DNA from: Schizochytrium sp. CCTCC M209059
Taxonomy: Eukaryota > Sar > Bigyra > Thraustochytrida > Thraustochytriidae
Assembly (NCBI GenBank): GCA_000818945.1
Contig: KN805390.1
Coordinates: 234,000-297,999, forward strand
Length of the DNA: 64,000 bases
Direction: 5' to 3'
The notes under the pieces are model-generated. The model searched no databases and had not been told where the DNA came from. It worked only from the letters and a program-made list of their open reading frames with translations. A program made the position numbers and the translations under genes. This document shows, piece after piece, positions 32,684-41,509 of the stretch (position 1 is the first letter of the stretch; each line of letters starts with the position of its first letter).

Positions 32684-33592
32684 ATGACAGATGTGGAGCC
32701 GCGAGGGCTCCTGGCGCGCGCAGAAGCGACGCTACGCCGTAGCCGCGGTCTCGAGGACGACCTTAGCGGCGAGGCAGACCCCGACACAGGCACGGTCGGC
32801 GTACGTAAGTCCCCAGAGTCGTTGACAAGGCTCGTGAATGCGCTGCGCGCCCCAGAACTTGAGGCCCACCGTGAGCTCTTCGAGGACCTCTTCGAGCTGG
32901 CCGTTCTAGACGTACGAAAGTTCGAGTCCGCCGTGCTCAGTGAAAGCGAGAACTTGCGCCGTGAAAACGCAGAGCTACGCCGCGAACGCGACGAGGTTAA
33001 AGCGCAGCTTCTTGCTCTGACCGATCGTCAAACACGAGTCGGAAAGCGCGAGAAGCGCGTAAGGGCTCTGGAGCGAAAACTCGACGCAGAGGCCAGAAGA
33101 CTTCAGGCTACCGAGACGCGCCTCAAGCGCTCGGCATCCCGCGTATTGCCGCCAAATCCGGACGATTCGGGCGCCCTCCGCTCAAGTCTCTTTGCATACA
33201 TGCGGGACTGTGAGGGTCTCGTCGGCAAGCCACAAGACGCGGTCCAGGTCCGCACGGGCCTTAACGAGAGCACAAACTCGCACACTGTCCAGGACGCACT
33301 TAAACGGCACTTTCAAGGGGTTGAAGCAGCCTTTAATCAGCTCATACGCAGTTATCAAGACGAAATTGCGGCCATGTCGGACAACACCGCGCGGCCGAGC
33401 AACGGTGCCTCGGCGGCCGCACGAATGCGCGAGCGCAAGGCGCAACGCGAAAAGGACACCCTTCTGCAGGCCATGCAGACCATCAACAGTCTTGCGGAGG
33501 GCCTGGTACAACATCCGGACCTGCAAGCCAACACAGAGGTGGAAATGATCCGACGAATCACACAAGGCGCACAGGAAAGTCCTATTATCTGA
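32684..33592 (+). CDS. Coiled-coil protein of unknown function
   Basis: The protein is 302 aa from the ATG at 32684, in context ACCATGACA. No known domain was recognised. Residues about 70-145 are strongly heptad-like and charged (ENLRRENAELRRERDEVKAQL, then KREKRVRALERKLDAE), predicting a long coiled coil. A second helical, Arg/Lys/Gln-rich stretch lies at about 240-290. There are no membrane or signal segments. It sits tail-to-tail with the kinesin-9-like gene, with only 76 bases between stop codons. A cytoskeletal or ciliary role would fit this neighbourhood but is a guess. Confidence 0.8.
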   Translation: MTDVEPRGLLARAEATLRRSRGLEDDLSGEADPDTGTVGVRKSPESLTRLVNALRAPELEAHRELFEDLFELAVLDVRKFESAVLSESENLRRENAELRRERDEVKAQLLALTDRQTRVGKREKRVRALERKLDAEARRLQATETRLKRSASRVLPPNPDDSGALRSSLFAYMRDCEGLVGKPQDAVQVRTGLNESTNSHTVQDALKRHFQGVEAAFNQLIRSYQDEIAAMSDNTARPSNGASAAARMRERKAQREKDTLLQAMQTINSLAEGLVQHPDLQANTEVEMIRRITQGAQESPII

Positions 33593-33668
33593 CCGCTTTG
33601 GGGCATGTATAAACTCAGACACATATCTCGGGTAAATCACTAGCTACAGTTGCATGTCGCTTCCATCA

Positions 33669-36074
33669 TTAATTGCTCAGTCGCCCAGACGGAATGAGCC
33701 ATTCCTCAAAAGCGCTCGCGGCCCGCTGCCGGCAGCTCTTGACAGCTTGCGTGGCAAAAGCAATTTCCGACTTGACCTCTTTGAGTGCGTCGGTCTGGAG
33801 ACGGTACTCAGCCTTTTGGGCGCGCAATGTCTCAATTAGCTCGTGGGACGGAGCCCCTTCTTCGGCATGCACACGCTGCAAGCTCTCATCGAGCGAAGCT
33901 TTGGCAGCTTTGACATGTTCCTTGATTGTGCGAGACCGTGCTTTCATCTCAACGAGACTGCGCTTTGCGTCTTCTAGCGCAGAAAACAGGGGTGCGCCAA
34001 CCTTGGCATCCATCTTGAATGTTGCAAAGAGCTTTTCCCTTTCCGCAGCGTCCATTTCCTCGGAGACCCTAGGATCTGCGACGCTCGCCGGGGAGCCTTC
34101 GCTGGCGCCCTCGCTCAGTCCTCGACGCTGAAATACGTCTTTTCCCTCTCTGGCATCCTTGCGTTCTTCATGCTCGTCATCTCCTTCTTCACGGGCATTA
34201 CTATTGCGACCATGCGAACCCTCTTTTCCATCATGCTTGCGCGGTCGTGGTCCGGGACGCGGACGTGACGATCTTGGATGCCCACACACCGGTGGCCGCG
34301 GGGTAGGCGACGTGAGTGAGCCTCGTTTCGACTTGCTCGAGTCTAATGTTTCGGGCGCCAGCTCACAAGAAGCCTCTGCGTGCGGCGCTCGCGCGGATAT
34401 CCGATACTGTGCCAGAGCTCGTTCTGCACTTTCGCGCGCATCATTCGCAGCGAGTGCGTTCTCGCGCGCAAGCTCTAAAATTGTAAACACATGGCGAAGA
34501 CCCTGGATACCAAGCTTGTGCGCATCCCCGTGCTTCATGAACTGCGCAACGTCATTTCGAAATGTGGAAATGGCCTCTTTGCTGAATGGAGCATGCTGAT
34601 ACTTCGAAACCTCATAGAAAGCATCCCGAAGGGCCAGCTCTTCGCGAAGCATGCGAATCTCGTCTTTGTACGCCTGCACGACTTTGGCTCCAGCGCTATT
34701 GGGCCCTTCCAGATCGCTGCCCATATTGTTGCGGACAGGTATGTTTTTTACGCGCATCATTCGTGTGGCAAACTTGAGCGTTGCCAGAGTCTGCTCGGCA
34801 TGACTAACTGCTGGCCACACGCAGGCAATCAAGAGACTCTTGCAGTTACCGCCAAGGGAATCTTGCAAAAAGTGGGTCAACAGACTCTGTCGATAGGGGA
34901 TGTGTTCGCGCCGTTTGTCACCGAGAGCAACAACGACCTGCTCCAGAAATGAGAGCGACTTATTGATTGCCTTTGCCTCTTGCAAGACCGAACCAAGCGA
35001 ATTGGTCTTTAGAACTCTTTCCGAGCCGGCCAGGTCGACGAGGTGTAGTTTTGCGCTCGTGACGCGCTCGCGCATAATTCCTGTCTCTGACTCTGCTTCG
35101 GAGAACCGGCGCTCCACCCATAGCGTGACAATACAATGCGACCGTGTTGATGAGTAGTTGAGTTCGTGGGAAGCAATGGCTCTGTTCATGTCGCCTTCAA
35201 AGAGACACGCCAGAGCCTCCTCCTCTGATCGCACTGTGCGTCGACTTAGACCGAGAAGGGTCGTTCCCTCTTGCGCATGAGTCGCAAATTGAAAGCTCGA
35301 CCGGAGCATCTGTTTTGAAGTGCTCCGCGGCCGATTGCGCGAGGAAATGTCGCGCTCCGTGGCAGCCCTATCGATCTCGTCTGGCTCGCTCTCTTCACCG
35401 TCGCTGCCTCCGTGATTATTTCCTGCTTTTGCGCGACGCTTTGAAGAGGCTGTTTGTCCATCGCTCTCGGCGTCGGTTGCTAAAAGGTCGTAGCATTGCT
35501 CCTTGTAAATTTCGAGATACGACATGCGAATTGTATAAACAGCGTCAGCAGCACTTTCGACTGCGCGAAAAAGTGCTGTGATCGATCGAGCCGCGAGCCC
35601 GCGCGTGTGTGGATCTGCGGTGCCTGGTTTGCCCATCATGGTGAAGGTCTTTCCTGCACCTGTTTGACCATATGCAAAGACTGTGCCATTGTAGCCGTGC
35701 AAAACGCCATCAAGCAAGGGCGGGACGCTACCCTCGAAGACGTCTTCCTGCGTTGCGTCAGGGGCGAAGACACCGTCAAACGTAAAGGCCCACCTTTCTT
35801 CGCCGGCATCAACCTTGCCATGGGCGTGTCGCGGATCGCGCTTGACACGCACGTTGACGCTCTTTTGCGCGGGCTCCAGCGTCAGGGCTGCACGCGCGTC
35901 GGGAGGGCATTCAGGCGCCAATGCAGACACCTCGGACGCGTCGACTGGTCGAGGTCGCACCAACACGCGCACGCGCTGCGTTTTACGGTTAGCGCTCGCG
36001 CCTACGCTACTCGCTGGCGTTCTCGGTAATGCTGCCGCAGACGCCATCGGCTTGGTAATGCGTGCGATCGTCAT
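33669..36074 (-). CDS. Kinesin motor protein, kinesin-9 (KIF9/KIF6)-like
   Basis: The protein is 801 aa from the ATG at 36074 (an upstream GTG is not used). The N-terminal motor domain spans about 33-445: VRVLVRPRP, P-loop GQTGAGKT (136-143), switch I NYSSTRSHC (306-314), switch II DLAGSER (347-353), and IPYRQSLLTHFLQDSLGGN. An unusual polar insert of about 60 residues (about 200-262, rich in S, D, E and R) interrupts the motor between YDLL and the ATHAQEGTTLLGL strand. The neck (YKDEIRMLREELALRD) and the following 'FRNDVAQFMKHGD...LRHVFTILELAREN' segment match the kinesin-9 pattern. The tail is coiled coil with disordered charged stretches. Kinesin-9 members work in cilia and flagella (central pair). 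It lies 174 bases downstream of the nuclease-helicase stop on the same strand. Confidence 0.85.
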   Translation of the reverse strand: MTIARITKPMASAAALPRTPASSVGASANRKTQRVRVLVRPRPVDASEVSALAPECPPDARAALTLEPAQKSVNVRVKRDPRHAHGKVDAGEERWAFTFDGVFAPDATQEDVFEGSVPPLLDGVLHGYNGTVFAYGQTGAGKTFTMMGKPGTADPHTRGLAARSITALFRAVESAADAVYTIRMSYLEIYKEQCYDLLATDAESDGQTASSKRRAKAGNNHGGSDGEESEPDEIDRAATERDISSRNRPRSTSKQMLRSSFQFATHAQEGTTLLGLSRRTVRSEEEALACLFEGDMNRAIASHELNYSSTRSHCIVTLWVERRFSEAESETGIMRERVTSAKLHLVDLAGSERVLKTNSLGSVLQEAKAINKSLSFLEQVVVALGDKRREHIPYRQSLLTHFLQDSLGGNCKSLLIACVWPAVSHAEQTLATLKFATRMMRVKNIPVRNNMGSDLEGPNSAGAKVVQAYKDEIRMLREELALRDAFYEVSKYQHAPFSKEAISTFRNDVAQFMKHGDAHKLGIQGLRHVFTILELARENALAANDARESAERALAQYRISARAPHAEASCELAPETLDSSKSKRGSLTSPTPRPPVCGHPRSSRPRPGPRPRKHDGKEGSHGRNSNAREEGDDEHEERKDAREGKDVFQRRGLSEGASEGSPASVADPRVSEEMDAAEREKLFATFKMDAKVGAPLFSALEDAKRSLVEMKARSRTIKEHVKAAKASLDESLQRVHAEEGAPSHELIETLRAQKAEYRLQTDALKEVKSEIAFATQAVKSCRQRAASAFEEWLIPSGRLSN

Positions 36075-36248
36075 TTGCCTCACACGACGAAGCGAGCGCT
36101 AACATCGATCAAGGCGCGCGGACTCCCTCCCTCCCTCTCTTTCCACTGCCGTGTCAGACCTGTCTAGTTTGTCAAGGTCATTTGCGAAACCCCAAAACTT
36201 GTAACGGCATTAATTTTTGCTTTTTACTGTGAGACCATCTGAGGAGGC

Positions 36249-39200
36249 CTATTGGCCCAGATTCTCAATGCTGTGACTACCGGCGGCAGCCGCAAAGTCG
36301 CGCAGACGGCACATCTCGGCCCAACCGCGCTGTACAACTGGCTCAATGAGCGCCCGAGGTGAAATCTCTGTTAAATTCTCTCCCGCAAGAACGATTGTAC
36401 GGTATCGCGCACGGGAAATGGCCACGTTGAGTCGACGCTCATCAAAGATAAACGTTGCTTCTCTCGCAATGGCTCGATGAGATTGAACCCCATAGAGCAC
36501 GAGGACCAGATCAAAGGTCTGGCCCTGAGCCTTCTCAACTGTGTCCACGCGAATGGCCGCGGCTTCTTCCGCGCTAAAATGGCTTGCAATAGCACGTCTC
36601 ATTGCGCGGCGTTGTGTATGGTGTGGCGTCACAACCAAAACTGTCAACGCCCACGAAGGGTCGGACGAGAAAGATGAAGAAGATGCAGACGAGGAGGATG
36701 TAGACTTGTAATTTGCTTGATAGCTGCGAATCACATCCATAGCGAAAGCAGCCTCTTTGTCCAAAAGATCAGAGGAGCTAACTCTTTCGAGAGGCCAATT
36801 CAGCTCGACAAAGCGCAAACCTATGGCCGGATCTTGTAGTAGAGGATGCAGCGTATCAGCTTCTCCAAGCTGACGAATCTTCAAGCTTTCGCGTCGGTGC
36901 GATCCAACAACCTGGTAATCCGACCCATACGAACCGTGCAAAAGTTTGCCCATTGCCATATTCATGCGAAGATTCTCCAACAATTTCGTCGCAAGTTTCT
37001 TGCCAATGGCGTCTTCGACGCCTTGGGATATGCACGTATCCAAGAAAGACCGCGCCGCGGGACCATCGAGCTCATCCACGGGCCCAAGCTGTTTGTGATC
37101 CCCTACCACAACAAGACGACCCCGTTCCGGGTGCAAGGCGCGCATGCCTATTGCAGCATGTACCTCGTGCATTTGCGACGCTTCGTCAATGAGGAGAAGG
37201 GTCGCAAAACCTGGGGTCGCTATGCAATCGCTACGATTCTCTTTCATTCCAGGACACTTGAAGAGTTGCCAGGGCGTAGTACCGAGAATCGTCATGTCAC
37301 ACTTTTCCCAAAGTTTGGCTTTTACGTTTCCAGGTTCCACAGTCGCGAATCCGCCGTCCTCATCCTGTCCACTGTTGCTTGTTATCTGTCGAATGCACAC
37401 GCGCTTCAAGTCAAATGTTTGGCACGCTTCCTTGATGTGGCTCAGACAGGTATTGATCGCGCTATTCGTGCTCGCCATGACAATGGCGACGCGAGGTGCT
37501 GGAGTATCAGAACTGAGGATCTCCAACACGACGCGTGCTGCCGTGAACGTCTTGCCGCTCCCCGGTGGCCCCCAGATCACTTGCATACGACGTCGCGAAC
37601 AGTTCTCGACAGCCATGCGCTGCGATGCATGCAGACCGTCGATAAATTGATGCTTCTTATCCACTCTCAAGTCCAACCGGGGCATCGACGCCTCCCACTG
37701 CGCAGGATCTTTGCACAGGGTCATGAATCCGGCAGGATCGCCACGCGAGAGTGCCTCAAGTTCTTGAATAATCTTTTTGCAAGCAAAGTTGACGCACCTC
37801 TTGACTAAGAAGTAAACATGTTCCTTTTCCGGCCAACGTTCTTGACCTTGCACTCCAGAGGCCATGACGCCGCGTATTTGGACGAGGATAGTTTGGGGAG
37901 AAGTAGTTCCATTTATCCTCTGCAGAGATGCCACGCCGTGCGAAAATGGAATTAAATCGGGGAACGTGTCCATAAAGTCGATATCATCTGTGAGAAGAAG
38001 CTGTTTCCATGCGATGGATGTTGCAGGCACAAGATACCACTGGGGAAATGTGTCTCCGGTAGCAAGCATGCTTGCTAGATCCGCAGTGACGTCGCTGTCA
38101 GCGCGGAAGACGCAGTTTCGTACCAGCGCCTTGGAAGTGCCAGCTGCCTTTTTGTTTTCCCCAGTTGAGACTAGCTTGAAAATCTTTCCTTCGAGCGGAA
38201 GCTCTTCCATTGGAAGTGAGGAGCGTATTTCGTGTTGGCGCCTTGCTGCTGCCAGCGCGCGCAATTGTTCCTTTGTTGCGGCCCTGATAAGGCTCTCTTG
38301 AGAGAGCACAAGAATCCTTGAGACCGCAAAAGGTGGCGGCGAAGGAAGAGCACAGAGTTGTTTGTGGTCACGAACCATGATGTGGACCTTTGTCACGAGC
38401 TCGCACAGGTGATTGGCGCGGCGCATCAAGAGATCGTCGATGCCATTCTCGGTGCCTTGCGACCACATGTCTTGCATTTGTTGATTTGAGAAAACCCTCG
38501 CTGTCGCCCGAGATCTGCTGCTGGTCATTGTTCTCACACAGTCTGCCAACGTATAGAAGCCAGGGATAGGAAGGACAAAATGCTTGGCCAGAAAGGGCCT
38601 GAGAAAGCACACTCGATTTGCTCGAGACGCTCGGATCGAGTCCAAGTACGCGCTTTCTGCTTCTTGAATCTTGCTTCGCAAGTCTGTTTCCGATATGAAT
38701 GAAAAGTCCTTTGCAAGGTCTACCTTATCGAAGAAAAGAAGAGCTTCGACAAGATGGACTGCTTGTGCGAGGCCTTCTTTATTGAGCCCCCCTGAAGACT
38801 TAGCATGTTTCACGGTCAGCCATTTAGGGAGCCCAGAAATTGCTTGTGAAAGCCGAGCAGCCAGCTGTGCAACTTTCATGCTTTTGAAATGGGATATCTT
38901 TGGTATTTGAGCCGCCCCAAAGAGGTCGACAGTGTGTGGGAGATCCTCAAGCATGCTCCGATCTCCGATGGACCAAGCCAGGAGACTTGCGCGTTTGCTA
39001 AGCATATCTGCCTCCTCTTCTTCACTTGCTGCGTTCTTGTTGCAGCTCCTTGTTCGCTGCGCTTCGGTAATCGCTACCTTGACGAGGATTTGGGTGAAAA
39101 GCGAGAGCGCTGGCGTGTCCCAAGCAACGCATGCGAGAGGTCTGCTCTCATGGAGGCTTGGCTGCAGCATCATGAACAAGGCATTTACAAAGCCAGACAT

Positions 39201-40547
39201 CGAGTCGCAATCGTTTGGCCCAGAAGACCACGAGCAGTAATCTGCTGAGTTGCGGAGCCGGCAGGTGACAGCAAGGGGTTCTTGTGGCAGCTTGTCGGGT
39301 CTTGCGACTGCATCGATAATGAGCACCTCCGCGCCGTGCGAAAGATCGAAGAATCCAGTTAGAAGAAGCCCACGCCCAACTCGTGTCTTGCATGTATGGT
39401 TTTGCAACACATCTCGGAAATCTCGAAGGTTTGCGTTGAGTCGCGCAAGTCGCAAGCCACCGTCTGCAGGTATGAGATCCTCGATGTCTTTAAGTGGAAG
39501 ATTCTCAGCATCGTCATGCATGTCTTCAAGAATCGTCACGCACTCGGACGGAAGATGAGGAGCGTGGCCGACGAGAGCGCCGTCTCTTGTGTCTCTGCAA
39601 TCGTTGAGAAAGTCGCATGATATGCAATGCGGTGCAAGTCGCCAACGAAGCGAGTTCTTTGATTGCCGAGAGGAGAGAATGCGTCCAAGACCTCCCGATA
39701 GAAATGCACGCATAGACTTAAGGTCAGCTGATAGATTGAAGCGAACAGGCCCGTGAGGGAGAATTGAGCCCCAGGGCTGAGACTCGCAAGGAAGCCATAC
39801 GCCACCGGATGGAGCCACCGAAAAATCCGCATCGAGGCGATGAAAGGCCAAGAGGTCGTGAAGCAGTATACTGTAGACGGCGACTTGAACGCGATGAGAG
39901 AACTTGATGGAGCTGGACGACTTGGCGTCAACGACAACAAGTTCGCCCGTTTCTGGGGTCAAAAAAATAAAGTCGGGTCTTGCCTGAGCAAAGTCTGTAC
40001 CAGCACTGCGCAATTCGTCGATCCAAGGTATACCTCCGCCATCCGTTTGAGGGGCAATGAGCGGTGCTTGTGCGAGCACAATGAGGTCATACTCTGTGCT
40101 ATCCTTGTATTGGCGCAAAATTGTTCCGACGTCCACTTCAAAGTCCATATGGCGCGAAAGATCGTAGAATTGCACTTTGTCGTTAGCCATCAGTGCTTGT
40201 TCGAGTTCCGCCTCGTATATTTTACCGCGCTCAGTCTGAGCGCTTCCTTCGTGGTGGATTTCTCTCTTGCGCGATGACCGCGAAGATCTCGCCTTGCGGT
40301 GAAGGAAGCGCTCACATTCATCGCGCGCAAAGTATTCCCCGAGCATGGTAGCTGACGCGCGCGGGCGCTTACGGACAACTTTCCGATCATCATGGCGCGA
40401 GGAACCTACATTTTCGCTGTTAAGTTCCTCGCCATCTGGGTCTTCTTCTTCCTCCTCTGTGTCTTGTTCTTGTTCTTCTGCTGTTGCTGCCGGTGCAAGG
40501 TTTTCTCGTGTCGCCCAAGCCTGCAGACGCCAAAAAGTACGACGCAT
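36249..40547 (-). CDS. Fe-S RecB/Cas4-type nuclease fused to SF1 (UPF1/Dna2-like) helicase
   Basis: The protein is 1432 aa from the ATG at 40547. After an acidic, disordered N-terminus, residues about 75-320 form a PD-(D/E)xK nuclease with a Dna2/AddB/Cas4-like iron-sulphur pattern. This comprises Cys78 (DECERFL), catalytic Asp192 (RPDF), Asp207-x-Lys209 (VVDAKSS), Gln221 and Tyr225, and Cys308-x2-Cys311-x5-Cys317. About 650 residues without a recognised domain follow. The SF1 helicase starts with GPPGSGKT (993-1000), then DEAS near 1121, GDHKQLGP, VDTVEKAQGQ and RRLNVAISRAR. Overall order matches eukaryotic Dna2 and also bacterial 'TM0106-type' RecB-nuclease helicases. The long middle is unlike Dna2, so orthology is open. 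A role in flap, fork or end processing is inferred. Confidence 0.85.
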   Translation of the reverse strand: MRRTFWRLQAWATRENLAPAATAEEQEQDTEEEEEDPDGEELNSENVGSSRHDDRKVVRKRPRASATMLGEYFARDECERFLHRKARSSRSSRKREIHHEGSAQTERGKIYEAELEQALMANDKVQFYDLSRHMDFEVDVGTILRQYKDSTEYDLIVLAQAPLIAPQTDGGGIPWIDELRSAGTDFAQARPDFIFLTPETGELVVVDAKSSSSIKFSHRVQVAVYSILLHDLLAFHRLDADFSVAPSGGVWLPCESQPWGSILPHGPVRFNLSADLKSMRAFLSGGLGRILSSRQSKNSLRWRLAPHCISCDFLNDCRDTRDGALVGHAPHLPSECVTILEDMHDDAENLPLKDIEDLIPADGGLRLARLNANLRDFRDVLQNHTCKTRVGRGLLLTGFFDLSHGAEVLIIDAVARPDKLPQEPLAVTCRLRNSADYCSWSSGPNDCDSMSGFVNALFMMLQPSLHESRPLACVAWDTPALSLFTQILVKVAITEAQRTRSCNKNAASEEEEADMLSKRASLLAWSIGDRSMLEDLPHTVDLFGAAQIPKISHFKSMKVAQLAARLSQAISGLPKWLTVKHAKSSGGLNKEGLAQAVHLVEALLFFDKVDLAKDFSFISETDLRSKIQEAESAYLDSIRASRANRVCFLRPFLAKHFVLPIPGFYTLADCVRTMTSSRSRATARVFSNQQMQDMWSQGTENGIDDLLMRRANHLCELVTKVHIMVRDHKQLCALPSPPPFAVSRILVLSQESLIRAATKEQLRALAAARRQHEIRSSLPMEELPLEGKIFKLVSTGENKKAAGTSKALVRNCVFRADSDVTADLASMLATGDTFPQWYLVPATSIAWKQLLLTDDIDFMDTFPDLIPFSHGVASLQRINGTTSPQTILVQIRGVMASGVQGQERWPEKEHVYFLVKRCVNFACKKIIQELEALSRGDPAGFMTLCKDPAQWEASMPRLDLRVDKKHQFIDGLHASQRMAVENCSRRRMQVIWGPPGSGKTFTAARVVLEILSSDTPAPRVAIVMASTNSAINTCLSHIKEACQTFDLKRVCIRQITSNSGQDEDGGFATVEPGNVKAKLWEKCDMTILGTTPWQLFKCPGMKENRSDCIATPGFATLLLIDEASQMHEVHAAIGMRALHPERGRLVVVGDHKQLGPVDELDGPAARSFLDTCISQGVEDAIGKKLATKLLENLRMNMAMGKLLHGSYGSDYQVVGSHRRESLKIRQLGEADTLHPLLQDPAIGLRFVELNWPLERVSSSDLLDKEAAFAMDVIRSYQANYKSTSSSSASSSSFSSDPSWALTVLVVTPHHTQRRAMRRAIASHFSAEEAAAIRVDTVEKAQGQTFDLVLVLYGVQSHRAIAREATFIFDERRLNVAISRARYRTIVLAGENLTEISPRALIEPVVQRGWAEMCRLRDFAAAAGSHSIENLGQ

Positions 40548-41509
40548 GACTTTTTTCTGGCCCTCGATCGGAACGTGGCGAGGTCGACGTCGCGCGGCCC
40601 TCGCCCTGAGCGCCGGAGTCTAGCCGCGGCTCCGCTCCGGTCTATTCCTCTCCGCCCGCGGGCCCAAGACACGGCGGTTGCGTTCGAGGTTTGCTTGCTA
40701 TGACTTTTCGTGACCCACAAAGGAAATTCGTGCAAGCTTGGGCCCTGTATGACACGGTGCTCGCGTTGAGAGCGGTAGGCCTGCACTTTTCGCTGTTTCG
40801 TTATTGATTCATTTCGCAACGGAGACTGCGACTGAGATCGTGCGGCCGAGAAAGAGTCGACTTCGTGGTCACGATTGCGTGCAGTGGGGTGGCTGGATCA
40901 TCGAGCCTCTTCTTTCTTTTACTGTCAACACGTAGTACGTACTACGTTTTGCAAGAAGAAGTCTTCAAGACACCACGCTGATGTCTTTGCCGTCGGCACC
41001 TCGCCAACCCAGCCAAGCTTCTTCGCAGCGCACCCAGGCCTACCTCCCGCCATTTCCATCTCCGCTCCAGTGGCCGCTGTTGCTGCCGCCACGCGCGTCG
41101 CATCGCGTTGCGTCCGTGAAGGTCGCTCCGGGTGCACCTCGCCGCCCGTGCGCGCCACCGCGGCCGGCACCGCTACAAGCCTGGGTGACCTTCCCCCTGC
41201 GGCCGTAGCAGGCCTCCCGCGCAGACACGACGCGCAGGCGGTCTGTCAATAACATAAACCCGCGAAGAAGAAGAAGCGAAGAAAACAAGCCAAGCCCACT
41301 TGCCTCGAAGAAACAGAAGAGAAAGTAAAGGAAAGGAAAGGAAAGGAAAGGAAAGGAAAGGAAAGAACGCAGGGAAGGACTCGAGAGAGAGAAAGAGCAC
41401 AAGAGGAGGATGAAGAAGAAGAAGAAGAAGAAGAAGAGCAGGGGTAGTACAACGCAGTAAGGTGGCAAAGCGGGAACTCTCGCGCGCGCGGCGCGGCGCG
41501 GGCGGCGCG
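40548..41509. promoter_or_regulatory. Divergent upstream region between nuclease-helicase and ATG13-like gene
   Basis: The region is about 960 bases. Left part: promoter side of the nuclease-helicase (-). Right part: purine-rich leader of the ATG13-like gene with a (GGAAA)n array at 41324-41366, GAGAGA at 41382-41396 and a (GAA)n array at 41411-41437. Small Pro/Arg/Ala-rich frames at 40980-41250 look non-coding. Confidence 0.45.
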
